This document shows, one piece after another, positions 36,701 through 47,640 of a stretch of 64,000 nucleotides of DNA. Position 1 is the first letter of the stretch. The number at the start of each line of letters is the position of its first letter. Below the pieces are notes generated by a model that saw only the letters and a program-made list of their open reading frames with translations, was not told the origin of the DNA and made no database searches. The translations under genes were made by a program, and so were the position numbers. The stretch comes from Euryodendron excelsum (lineage: Eukaryota > Streptophyta > Magnoliopsida > Ericales > Pentaphylacaceae). The DNA lies in contig CM065397.1 of assembly GCA_033060915.1 (NCBI GenBank), positions 26,608,501 through 26,672,500 on the forward strand, read 5' to 3'.

Positions 36701-36769
36701 AAACGACCAGTCCACCAGGGGCAAAACGGTTATTTTACACCAAATTTACTAGAACTGACTCGGAATGAC
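33716..36769 (-). mobile_element. 5' LTR of element 2, left piece
   Basis: Begins TGTCGAGCCCCG. It continues after the nested insertion at 46608-47635, about 4.1 kb in total against 4.77 kb for its partner. A deletion near 36462 joins GGAGGCTTTGGA to GGGCTGAAAAGGG; compared with 4010-4440 it removes about 400 bases covering the TATA box and the foldback. It contains a primer-site mimic near 33862, a C-poor tract (34220-35760) and the U5 island (36060-36310). With its core promoter gone, the element could not be transcribed from this LTR. Confidence 0.88.
36765..36769 (+). repeat. Target-site duplication ATGAC, left copy
   Basis: Repeated at 46603-46607; the LTR reading GGAATGAC-CTAGAAATGTG resumes there, matching 4720-4740 in LTR 1156-5768. 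Confidence 0.93.
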
Positions 36770-37287
36770 TGTAAGCACCCCATTTTTGACTGCTCGGCAG
36801 TCTACATTCCGTCCAGACTTGTTTTCAAGTCATTGTGGGCATATTCCTATCGAAACCAATTCTCTAGGTCCAAATTCCGTCTTTCCATCGCTTCGTGGGC
36901 CTGTCAGGTGTAAATAGAGGCAAAATGACCAAAATGCCCTTAGGGGCATTGTTCTTTCTTATTCCAATTCCAATCCCTCTCTCGAGAAAGTTTATTCCTC
37001 GAGACGGTCCGAGTAGCAAAACTACTCACAAAACCGTTAGAGTGGCGGAAACACTCACAACCCAAGCACGTCTCTTCGGAGACGGTAAGATCCCTTTCCA
37101 ATCCCACTCTCGAGACGGTTCCAATCCAAGCACGTCTCCTCGGAGACGGTAAGACCCCTTTCCAATCCCACTCTCGAGATAGTTTATTCCTCGAGATGGT
37201 TCTAATCCAGGCACATCTCCTCGGAGACGGTAAGACCCCTTTCCAATCCCACTCTTGAGATAGTTTATTCCTCGAGACGGTTCCAAT

Positions 37288-37292
37288 CCAGG
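37288..37292 (+). repeat. Target-site duplication CCAGG, left copy
   Basis: Repeated at 42773-42777. The insertion broke an 81-bp unit inside the host LTR at CCAGG|CACGTCTC. Confidence 0.92.
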
Positions 37293-37535
37293 TGTAAGCA
37301 CCCCATTTTTGACCGCTTGGCAGTCTACACTCTGTCCAGACTTGTTTTCAAGTCATTAGGGACATATTCCAATCGAAACCAATCCTCTAGTCCAAATTCC
37401 GTCTTTCCATCGCTTCGCGGGCCTGTCAGGCCCAAATAGAGGCAAAATGACCAAAATGCCCTTAGGGGCATTGTCCTTTCTTATTCCAATTCCAATCCCT
37501 CTCTCGAGACAGTTTATTCCTCGACACAGTCCGAG

Positions 37536-38170
37536 TAGCGAAACTACTCACAAAACCGTTAGAGTAGCGGAAGTACTCACCAAACCGTTAGAGTAGCGGA
37601 AATACTCACACCGTTAGAGTGGCAAAAACACTCAAAAACCAGGCACGTCTCTTCGGAGACGGTAAGACCCCTTTCCAATCCCTCTCTCGAGACAGTTTAT
37701 TCCTCGAGATGGTTCCAATCCAGGCACGTCTCTTCGGAGACGATAAGACCCCTTTCCAATCCCTCTCTCAAGACAGTTTATTCCTCGAGACGGTCCGAGT
37801 AGCAAAACTACTCACAAAGCCGTTATAGTAGCGAAAATACTCACAAAGCCGTTAGAGTAGCGAAAATAATCACAAAGCCGTTAGAGTAGCGAAAATACTC
37901 ACAGAACCGTTAGAGTAGCGGAAATATTCACAAAACTGTTAGAGTAGCGGAAATACTCACAGAACCGTTAGAGTAGCGGAAGTACTCACAGAACCATTAG
38001 AGTAGCGGAAATACTTAACCCCGTCCGAGTAGCGGAAATACTCTCAAATCATCAACCCCGTCCGAGTAGCGGAAATACTCTCAAATCATCAACCCCGTCC
38101 AAGTAGCGGAAATACTCAACCCCGTCCGAGTAGCGAAAATACTCACACCGTTAGAGTGGCGGAAACACTC
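37536..38170 (+). repeat. 30-bp hairpin repeats (GAGTAGCGGAAATACTC type)
   Basis: Dozens of units of the form CCGTTAGAGTAGCGGAAATACTCACA, interrupted by two 81-bp units at 37640-37790. Each has a short stem GAGTA/TACTC around GCGGAAA. Variants GAGTGGCGGAAACACTC keep pairing by changing both sides. Confidence 0.88.
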
Positions 38171-38219
38171 AAAACCTAGGTCAACACCAGTGGCTGTTAG
38201 CCCACTTCGGTGGAAAAGG

Positions 38220-38940
38220 ACCAAACTACCCTTAGCACCTTTTCCGAGACTTTTCGGTCAGGATGACCATTTTGCCCCTAGGCATCCAAATGCCCCGAGA
38301 ACCACACCGGCTCTGGGTATCAAACCGGTAACCTCCTGAGAATACTTTTTATAGTATTCTCAACCTTCCTTTACCTTTCCGGATCATTCCGAGTCAGTTC
38401 CGGCCAACCCGGTACAAAATGACCGTTTTGCCCCTAGAGGGCCGGTCTCCTTCTTCCACCATACCGGCTTTGAGTATCAAACCGGTAATGACCCGAGAAT
38501 ACTTTTTATAGTTTTCTCAACCTTCATTTACCTTTTCGGATTATTCCGAGTCAGTTCCGGCCAACCCGATAAAAATGATCGTTTTGCCCCTAGAGGGCCA
38601 GTCTCCTTCTTCAACCACACCGGCTTTGGGTATCAAACCGGTAATGTCCCGAGAATACTTTTTATAGTATTTTCAACCTTCCTTTACCTTTTTGGACCAT
38701 TCCGAGTCAGTTCCGGCAAACCCGGTATAAAATGACCATTTTGCCCCTGGTGGGCCGGTTTCCTTTTCCGACCACGCCGACTCTAGGTATCAAACCGGCA
38801 ACCTCTGGGAACATTCTAAATAATGTTTTCAGATCCCAAGTCTTCTTCCGGGACAGTTTGAGTCTGTCCCGGCAGTTTTCCAGTTCGGTTGACCGTTTTA
38901 CCCCTAAAGGCTCGGTCAACCTTTCCGACACATCTTATCC
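38220..38940 (+). repeat. 155-bp tandem repeat, five units
   Basis: Landmarks GACC(G/A)TTTTGCCCCT at 38268, 38422, 38577, 38733 and 38889 give a period of about 155. Each unit contains ACCGGCTTTG-GGTAT-CAAACCGGT, a 9-bp stem with one bulge, plus TTCCGAGTCAGTTCCGG. Equivalent units occur on the minus strand at about 4500-5000 and 17400-17760. Confidence 0.88.
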
Positions 38941-39158
38941 TCACTTTTCAAGTCAAATACCTCCAGGACACTATTTTAAGTGTTCCTGCTCCCTTCCGGC
39001 CTTCCGGGTTATCCCCGGCTCCTTTAAATTATTTCCGGACTTTTCGGAGTCACTCCTAGTGAAGCCAGGCTAAAGTTTACATGGTAGTCACTAGTACAGG
39101 CGCCCAAATCTAGTCAAAGATACGTTGCTTGCCGATCTTAAATCTTTCCTAATTGGCT

Positions 39159-39217
39159 GGCGCCACTAGTAGTGGCGCCAAGCCAAAAAATGGCCTGCCG
39201 CCACTCCTAGTGGCGCC
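39159..39217 (+). repeat. GCGCC foldback upstream of TATA
   Basis: Two nested palindromic halves around a GCCAAAAAATGGC centre. Each half is itself GGCGCCACTA-GTAGTGGCGCC-like. A third GCGCC pair lies at 39234-39258. The TATA box is 54 bases downstream. Confidence 0.85.
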
Positions 39218-39270
39218 ATTGTAAATTTTGCCCTAGCGCCACTGCAACAGGCGCCAGGCTTATCCAACTT

Positions 39271-39280
39271 CTATAAATAC
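39271..39280 (+). promoter_or_regulatory. TATA box of solo LTR 37293-42772
   Basis: CTATAAATAC in the conserved position between the foldback cluster and the CCCTAGCC-rich leader. Confidence 0.8.
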
Positions 39281-39639
39281 AGAGACTCGTTCAACGTGAA
39301 ACGGGTCTAAAAACTTAACTTAGAAATCACACAATTTGATATACAGAGCTCGAGCACCTCCAAAACCCTAGCCTTCCTAGGTTTTCCCAAACCCTAGCCA
39401 CTATACACAAACCCTAGCCTTCTATACACTCATACACTCCCCCATACACTCATACACTAGCCTTCAACCACTCTCTGAAGACTTGAAGAGCAGCCATCCA
39501 GAGCTTAAAGACAATCCTTGATGACTGAAGGTGAAGATCAAGACCGAAGACCGAAGATCGAAGACTGTACGGCGAGCAAAATAAACAAGAAACAAGGTAG
39601 GCTTTCTCTTTAATTTTCTGCACTTCCCCCCTCTCTCTT

Positions 39640-39900
39640 CTCTCTCCAACCCACTTGGGTTTTCTCTATTTTAATCCCCCATCTCTTTCCCGCCCTTTCT
39701 TTGCATGCTTGAAACAAAGGGATTCCCGGTCCATGTGTAGGATTGGACTATTGGAGAGTCACCGTGTCAGGGGCTTTCTCTTAGTCTAACCAAAGACTAC
39801 GTGGGTCCGGCCCCCTTGATTATGTGGTGAAGCCTTAACCTTGTATGTTCACGACCCCAAATTGCATTGTGCATATCATAGTCTTGCATCTTCCAAAAAC
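39640..39900 (+). other. Conserved U5 island
   Basis: Contains CCCACTTGGGTTTTCTCTAT, GCATGCTTGAAACAA, TCACCGTGTC.GGGGCTTTC, CCCCCTTGATTATGTGGTGA and TTCACGACCCCAAATTGCA. It is conserved in every LTR of the window (also 43500-43760, 54440-54710; minus strand 3605-3810, 16455-16680, 24065-24330, 36060-36310, 59505-59770, 63305-63560) and recognisable in the divergent LTR at 9150-9380, while flanking tracts are scrambled. Its position is R/U5, that is, the 5' leader of the element RNA. Confidence 0.75.
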
Positions 39901-42772
39901 CGTTTTCAAAGTTGTTTTTCAAATTGTTTTCAAACTTGTTTTCAAAATTGCATCAAAATCTCTTTTTCAAAAACTTGTTTTCAAAACCACAATCCTAGGG
40001 TGATTCTAGCCATTCCATGGCTAGGGTTATTTTAGGAAAGTGTTACATTAAAAGTGACATTTTTGGTCTATATTTTCAAATCTTATTGTTTCCAAAACCA
40101 CTTTCTTAAAGTGGTTCTAGTCTTCTTATGGCTAGAATCGCTTTACGAAAGTGGGACGTTTTCATACTTTCTAAAAACTCTCTTTTCAAAAAGTCTCTCT
40201 TCCTAAAAATCTTTTTTTTCAACATACTTTCCTAAAACTCTCCTCTCCAAAATTGTTTTCTAAAAACTCTTTCCAAAAATCTATTGTTCAAAATCTCCTT
40301 TTTCAACTCCTTTCCAAAATGCTCTTTTCAAAGTCCACTTTCCAAAAACATTCCCTAGAAAAACTCTCCCCAAAAATCTTTCCAAAAACTCTCTTTCCAA
40401 AATTTTCCTTCTAGAAACTCCTCTCTACGATTTCCTTCCAAAATATTCGTTTTCAAAAAAACACACTTTTGAAAAACTCCTCCCTAGGATTCCCTTCTAG
40501 AAAACCTTCGTTTCCAAAAACGTGTTTTCCAAAAACTCTTTCCTTAGAGCCCAAGTCAAGCCCTAGAACCCACCATTAGGAAACCCTAAATTTTCTTCCC
40601 AAAAACATGGTTTTCAAACTTTGCCCCAAACCTAGGTTTCCAAAATCTTTTATTTTCTACATCAAAGCTATACATGTTTCCAAAACCTATTTTCTACGTC
40701 AAAACAATAATTTTCCAAATCTAGGGTTTCCAGAATCTCCCTTTCCAAATCCTTACCAAATCCAATCTTCCCTTTAGGAAACCAAATCAAATCTCCCCAT
40801 TTAGGAAACTAGATCCCATCTTCTATTTTTGGAAACAAAATCCAACCTTTCTCTTTTAGAAACCAAATCCAATCCCTTCTTAATCCAAACCTTTCCTAAT
40901 TCAATACCTTCCTAAACCATAAGTTTCCTAAACCTAAACTTCAAATCTTTCCTTAAGTTTCAAAATCCAAATCTTTCCTAAATTCGAATCCTTCCTAAAC
41001 TTTCACTTTCCTAAATCTTAAGTTTCCAAAACTTGAACATAAAAATCTTTCCTAATCCAACCCTTTCCTAATTCTACCATCTTCTCAAATCTTAACTTTT
41101 CAAACCTAAGTTTTCAAACTCTTCCTAAATTCAAACCTTTTCTAATCTCAAGATTTTTCAAAACTCTAAAACTTTCTAAATCCTAAACTTTCTAAAGTTC
41201 AAACTCCTAAATCTTTCCAAATTCTAAACTTTCCAAAACTTCAAAATCTTTCTAAATCTAAAACTTTTCTAAACTTAAAACTTTCTTAATTCAAACATTT
41301 CCTAAACCGAAGACTTTTCTTTTTCGAACCTTTCCTAAAACAAAACTTTCTTATTTTCAAAACTTTCCAATTTTCAAAACTTTCCAAATTCAAAGCTTCT
41401 CTTTTTCAAAACATTTCTAAATTCAAAACTTTCTAATTTTCAAAACTTTCCAAATTTTCAAAACTTTTCAATTTTCAAACTTTCTTAAATTCAGAACTTT
41501 CCTAAAGTGAAAACTTTCCTAAACCTAAAACTTTCCTAAATTCAAAACTTTTTTAATTCAAAACTTTCCTAAAGTTGAAACATTCCAAATTCAAAGCTTT
41601 CCTAAGTTGAAACTTTCCTAATTTCAAAACTTTCCTAAATCGAACCTTTCCTAATTCAAACATTTCCTAAATCCAATCTTCCCTAATTTCCTAAACCTTC
41701 CAAGTCAAGTCAAATATTTTCTAAGTCTCTTCTCTTTCCGAAGTCTAGGTTTTCTTAAACCTTCTCTTTTCCAAAACAAGTCCAAATCTATCTTTTCAAA
41801 TCAAAGTCCAATCTTCTCAATTTCAATTTCCAATCTCCTCTTCCAATTTCAAATCAAATTCAATTTCCAATTCAATCTCCTTCTTCAAATTCACTCTTCT
41901 ATTTTCAATCGGACTCCGGTCCGAACTACAACTGACCTGATTCCCCCAAAGGGATACGTAGGCAACCTTTTTAGGTGCGGTCACAATATTTTTCAAATTT
42001 TCAATTCCACCCTCATGGGTGCGGTTTCTAAAATCTTTCCAAATCTCAAATTCCACAATCTTTTCAAGTCTCCAATCTATTTTCAAGTTTTCCATTCCAA
42101 AAATCTATTTTTAAATCTTTATTTCCAATTTCTAAAACTTTTCAATTTCAATTCTATCTCTTCAAATCTTTTTCAAATCAAATCAATCTCTTTTCAAATC
42201 TATTCTTCAATTCTCTTAACTTGCACTTGCATATCATGCATCATGTTAGTTCCTTTTCAAATGTTCTTTTTCAAAGTGAATAGGGTTGAACTATAGTTAG
42301 TCGGAGACTCTCATAGGTGAATCTAGGGTAGATTGACATGTAGGTACCGAAAGGGCGGGGTAGGGTGATAGCTTAGTGCATCTTCCCTACACGTAACCAA
42401 CCTCCGAACCTAGGATCACTGATTTCAAAGACCAAACGGAGTTATTTTTCTAAAAAAGGGCTAAATGTTTTCCAAAGGTTGCCAAACAACCTATTTTTCT
42501 TAAAAACCCTCTCTCGAGGAGATATTTTCAAATTGTTTTCCAAAAACCCTAAGTGTAGTCTTCGGATTATTCTTAGTTTTTAGGTGACCTAACTCACCTT
42601 AATCAAGTTAGGTGGCGACGCCAAATTTTTTCAAAAGCCCTTTATACAAACCAGTTTTCAATTCAAACCTAGTCGCACTAATTCTTTTAGGAGGGTGAGT
42701 TCTAACGAGAGAGTACAGCATTTTTCCCGCTTGGGTGAGTATTCCTCGAGTGCGAAAAATCTGGGCGCGACA

Positions 42773-42777
42773 CCAGG
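42773..42777 (+). repeat. Target-site duplication CCAGG, right copy
   Basis: Equals 37288-37292; the host 81-bp unit continues directly with CACGTCTC. Confidence 0.92.
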
Positions 42778-45700
42778 CACGTCTCCTTGGAGACGGTAAG
42801 ACCCCTTTCCAATCCCTCTCTCGAGACAGTTTATTCCTCGAGACGGTTCGAGTAGCGAAACTACTCACAAAACCGTTAGAGTAGCGGAAATGCTCACAAA
42901 ACCCTTAGGGTAGCGGAAATACTCACAAAACCGTTAGAGTAGCAGAAATACTCACAAATAGGTCGATATGGGGAATTGGCAACAAATCCCTGTGTCACGA
43001 CGACCGCCGTTAGAGTGGCAGAAACACTCAAAACCTAGGTCAACACCCGTGTCTGTTAGCTCACTTCGGTGAAAAATGACCAGACTGCCCTTAGGACCTT
43101 TTCCGAGACTTTCCGGTCAAGATGACCATTTTTGCCCCTAAGCATCCGAATGCCCCGAGAAACACACTGGCTCTGGGTATCAAACCGGTAACCCTCTGAG
43201 ATTGCTTTTATAGTACTCTTAACCTTCCCTTATCTTTCCGGATCATTCCGAGTCAGTTCCGGCTAACCCGATACAAAAAATACACTTATACACTCCCCCA
43301 TACACTCATACACTAGCCTTCAACCATCCTTTGAAGACTTGAAGAGCTGTCATCCAAAGCTTGAAGACAACTCTTGAAGACTGAAGGTGAAGATCAAGAT
43401 AAAGACCGAAGACTGAAGACCAAAGACAGAGCAGCGCGTAAAATAAAGAAGACATACGGTAGGCTTTCTCTTTAATTTTCTGTACTTCCCCCTCTCTCTT
43501 CTTTCTCCAACCCACTTGGGTTTGCTCTATTTTAATCCCCCATCTCTTTCCCCCCCTTTCTTTGCATGCTTGAAACAAGGGGACTCCCGGTCCATGTGTA
43601 GGATTAGACTATTGGAGAGTCACCGTGTCGGGGGCTTTCTTTTAGTCTAACCAAAGACCACGTGGGTCCGGCCCCCTTGATTATGTGGTGAAGCCTTAAC
43701 CTTGTATGTTCACGACCCCAAATTGCATTGTGCATATCATAGTCTTGCATCTTCCAAAAACCGTTTTCAAAGTTGTTTTTCAAAATGTTTTCAAACTTGT
43801 TTTCAAAATTGCATCAAAATCTCTTTTTCAAAAACATGTTTTCAAAACCACAACTCTAGGGTGATTCTAGCCTTTCCATGGCTAGGGTTGCTTTAGGAAA
43901 GTGTTACATTAAAAGTGACCTTTTTAGTCTATATTTTCAAATGTTATTGTTTTCCAAAACCACTTTCTTAAAGTGGTTCTAGCCTTCTCATGGCTAGAAT
44001 CGCTTTAGGAAAGTGAGACGTTTTCATACTTTCTAAAAATTCTCTTTTCAAAAAGTCTCTCTTCCTAAAAATCTCTCTTTCAACATACTTTCCTAAAACT
44101 CTCCTCTCCAAAATTGTTTTCAAAAACTCCCCTCCAAAATCTATTTTTCAAAACCTCCTTTTTCAACTCCTTTCTAAAAACTCTTTCTCCTCAAAATTCA
44201 CTTTCTAAAAACACTCCCTAAATTCACCTTCCTAAAAACTCTCTCCAACAAACTCTTCTAAAAATTTTTCTAAAAAACTCTCTTTCCAAAATCTTCCTTC
44301 TAGAAATTCCCCTTTAGGATTTTCCTTCTAAAATCTACGTTTCCAAAAATATGCTTTCCAAAAACTCCCTCTCCTTAAAATCTTTTTTCAAAAACTCTCT
44401 CCAAAAATCTTTCCAAAAACTCCTCCCTAGGATTCCCTTCTAGAGAACCTTCGTTTCCAAAAACGTACTTTTCAAAAATCCTCTTTCCTTAGAGCCCAAA
44501 TCAAGCCCTAAAGCCCACAGTTAGGAAACCCTAATTTTCTTCCCAAAAACATGATTTTCAAACTTTTCCCTAAACCTAGGTTTCCAAAGCCTCTTGTTTT
44601 CACACCCAAACTATACATGTTTCCAAAACCTCTTTTCTATGTTAAAATTCCACACCTTCAAATCTAGGGTTTCTAGAATCTCCCTTTCCAAATCCTTGCC
44701 AAATCAAATCTCCCCGTTTAGGAAACCAAATCCAATCTTCCGTTTTTGGAAACAAAATCAAACCTTTGCTTTTAGAAACTAAATCCAATCCCTTCCAAAT
44801 CCACATCTTTCCTAACTCGAATCCCTCCTAAATTTTCACTTTCCTAAATCTTAAGTTTCCAAAACTTGAACATAAAAATCTTTCCTAAATTTTAAAACTC
44901 AACTTTCAAATCTTTCCTAATTCAACCCTTTCCTAATTCTACCCTCTTTTCAAATCTTAACTTTTCAAACTTAAGTTTTAAAACCTTTTCTAAATTCAAG
45001 CCTTTCTTAATTTCAAGACTTTCTAAAATTCAAACTCTAAAACTTTCTAAATCCTAAACTTTCTAAATTTCAAATCTTTCTAAAATCAAAACTTTCTAAA
45101 TTTAAAACTTTCTCAAGTTAAATCTTTCTAAACTTCTAAACTTTCTTAAACTTCAACATCTTCCTAAATCTAAGGCTTTTCTAAATTCAAAACTTTCTTA
45201 ATTCAAACATTTCATAAACTGAAGACTTTTCTTTTTCAAACCTTTCCTAAAACAAAACTTTCTTATTTTCAAAACTTCCTTGTTTTCAAAACTTTCCAAA
45301 TTCAAAACTTCCCTTTTTCAAACATTCCAAAATTCAAAACTTTCTTAATTCAAAACTTTCCTAATTCTAACCTTTCCTAATTCCAAAACTTTCCAAAAAT
45401 AAAACTTTCCTAATTTCAAAACTTTCCTAAACCTAAAACTTTCCTAATTTCAAACTTTCCAAAAATGACGCTTTCCTAATTCGAAACTTTCCTAATCTAA
45501 ATTTTTCCTAAATTCCAAGTTTCCAAATCTTTCAAGATCTTTCCAAATCCAATAGTCCAATCTAATCTTTCTTAATCTCAAGTCTTTCCTAGGTCTCCTA
45601 TCTTTCCTAAGTCTAGGTTTCCTAAAAACAAGTCCAAATCAATCTTTCCAAATCAAAGTCTAATCTTCTCAATTTCAATTTTCAATCTCCTCTTCTAATC

Positions 45701-46602
45701 TCAAATTGAATCCAATCTTCAATTCAATCTCTTTCTTCCAATCCAATCTCTCTCTTCAAATCAATCTCTTTTCAATCGGACTCCGGTCCAAACTACAACT
45801 GACCTGATTCCCCCAAAGGGCTACGTAAGCAACCTTCATAGGTGTAGTCACAATATTTTTCAAATTTTCAATTCCACCCTCCTGGGTGCGGTCTCCACAT
45901 CTTTTCAAATCTCAAATTCCAATCTACTTTCAAACTTCCAATTTCAAATTTCTATTTCCAAATTTTCAAACTTTCCAATTTCAATTCCATCTCTTCAAAT
46001 CTATTTTCAAATCAAATTAATCTCTTTTTAAATATATTTTTCAATTCTTTTCTATTGCACTTGCATATGATGCATCATATTTTTCAAACATTGTTTTTCT
46101 AAAATGGATAGGATTGAACCATAGTTAGTTAAAGACTCTCATAGGTGAATCTAGGGTAGATTGACATGTAGGTACCGAAAGGGCGGGGTAGGGTGATAGC
46201 TTAGTGTATCTTCCCTACACGTAACCAACCTCCGAACTTAGAATTACTGATTTCAAAGACCAAAAAGGAGTTATTTTTCAAAAAAAGCTAAATATTTTCC
46301 AAAGGTTTCCAAACAACCTGTTTTCTTAAAAAACCCTCTCTCAAGGAGATATTTTCAAATCGTTTTTTCAAAAACCCTAAGCGTAGTCTTCGGATTACTC
46401 TTAGTTTTTAGGTGACCTAACTCACCTTAATCAAGTTAGGTGGCAACTCAGAATTTTTTTCACAAGCCCTTTATTCAAATCAAATTTTCAATTCAAACCT
46501 AGTCGCACTCATTCTTCTAGGAGGGTGAGTTCTAACGAGAGAGTACATCATTTTTCCCACTTGTGTGAGTATTCCTCGAGTGCAAAAAATCTGGGTGAGA
46601 CA

Positions 46603-46607
46603 ATGAC
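46603..46607 (+). repeat. Target-site duplication ATGAC, right copy
   Basis: Equals 36765-36769. Confidence 0.93.
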
Positions 46608-47635
46608 CTAGAAATGTGTCGGAAGCCCAAGGATACTATTAGAAAAATACCCGAGAGGTTACTGATTTGATACCCAGAGTCGGTGTGGCTCCCGGGGTGC
46701 TCGGATACGTAGGGGCAAAATGGTCATTTTGACAGGAGGGTCTCAAAATTGTCCTGAAACTAGTTGGAAGGCACTTAAACATGCCGGATCGTCTTTGGGA
46801 TGGTCCTGGATGGATGGACTTACCATCTTGAGAACTCAAGTACTTTCTCAAGAAACGTGCCGAAAATGGCCCTAGGGGGAATTTGGTCATTTTTCACCGG
46901 AGTGGGCTACCAAGCACTGGTGTTGACCTGGGTTTTAAGTGTTTCCGTCACTTTGACAATGGTCCCGTGACATAGGGGTTTATTGACAATTCTCAATGTC
47001 GATTTGTTTACGAGTGTTTCCGCCACTCTGACGGTTGTGATGTTTATAAGTACTTCCATTACTCTAACGGTTCGTGATCATTCCAAAGACTGCCTAATCT
47101 CGAGAACTGCTAGGTGGACTTATTACCTGAGGAATCAACTTTCTCAGAAGGCCTGCGGAATAACAAACATTTCTTTATTAGCAGGCTAGCAGGCGCCAAA
47201 GGTGGACTGTTCTACCATCTCGGGGACTTGGAGTCACGTCCCGGTTGACGAGTTTGAAAGGACTTACCATTCCGAAGATTTTTCTCGAAAGACGTGCTGG
47301 AAAAGATGAACTTATCGCCTTAAGAAATCAACTTTTTCAAAAGGCGTGCTGAATTTAATTTAGACTACAATTAGATTGGAATTTGATTTTAATCCTGGAA
47401 TTGAGACTGAAATGGGGACTTACCGTCTTTGAAAAGACATGCCCACTAGAATTGGAACAAACAATGCTCCAAGAGCATCTTGGTCATTTTGCCTCTATTT
47501 GGGCCTAGTGGGCCCGCGAATTGATTGATTGACTGAATTAGGTTTGGACAGTTGATTTGAACTGGAATATGACCATATTGACTTGAACTCAAATTTGGAT
47601 GGACTGGAGAAGTAGGCAAAAATAGGGTGCTTACA
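46608..47635 (-). mobile_element. 5' LTR of element 2, right piece
   Basis: Continuation of 33716-36769. It contains CCGGAGTGGGCTA, GAGTGTTTCCG..ACTC units and the terminal block, and ends GGGTGCTTACA at 47635, the sense start TGTAAGCACCC. CTTAT follows. Confidence 0.9.
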
Positions 47636-47640
47636 CTTAT
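47636..47640 (+). repeat. Target-site duplication CTTAT, right copy
   Basis: Equals 21567-21571 and closes the complete element 21572-47635. Confidence 0.93.

Larger units (their letters stand above)
37293..42772 (+). mobile_element. Solo Ogre/Tat LTR, innermost and most complete (5.5 kb)
   Basis: Starts TGTAAGCACCCCATTTTTG and ends TCTGGGCGCGACA, flanked by CCAGG. It is the best template for the LTR plan. In order: terminal block with AAATAGAGGCAAAATGACC; 81-bp units (37640-37790); 30-bp GAGTAGCGG units (37536-38170); five 155-bp CCGGT units (38220-38940); GCGCC foldback (39159-39217); TATA (39271-39280); CCCTAGCC-rich leader; ACAAG|GTAGG site (39598); U5 island (39640-39900); G-poor tract (40150-42230); ACATGTAGGTACC block (42332); primer-site mimic (42609). 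No interior is present. Confidence 0.95.
36770..46602 (+). mobile_element. Solo Ogre/Tat LTR split by another solo LTR
   Basis: A plus-strand LTR starting TGTAAGCACCCCATTTTTG and ending GGGTGAGACA, flanked by ATGAC. Its own sequence is 36770-37292 plus 42778-46602, about 4.35 kb. A deletion at about 43278 joins ACCCGATACAAAA to AATACACTTATACACTCC, removing the hairpin cluster and TATA. The remainder holds 81-bp units (about 37080-37290 and 42778-42850), the U5 island (43500-43760), a G-poor tract (44030-46080), an ACATGTAGGTACC block near 46164 and a mutated primer-site mimic (TGGCAACTCA near 46440). Confidence 0.93.

Noticed and set aside
37536..38170. CRISPR-like regular repeats
   Set aside because: Units are contiguous tandem repeats without unique spacers, in a plant LTR.
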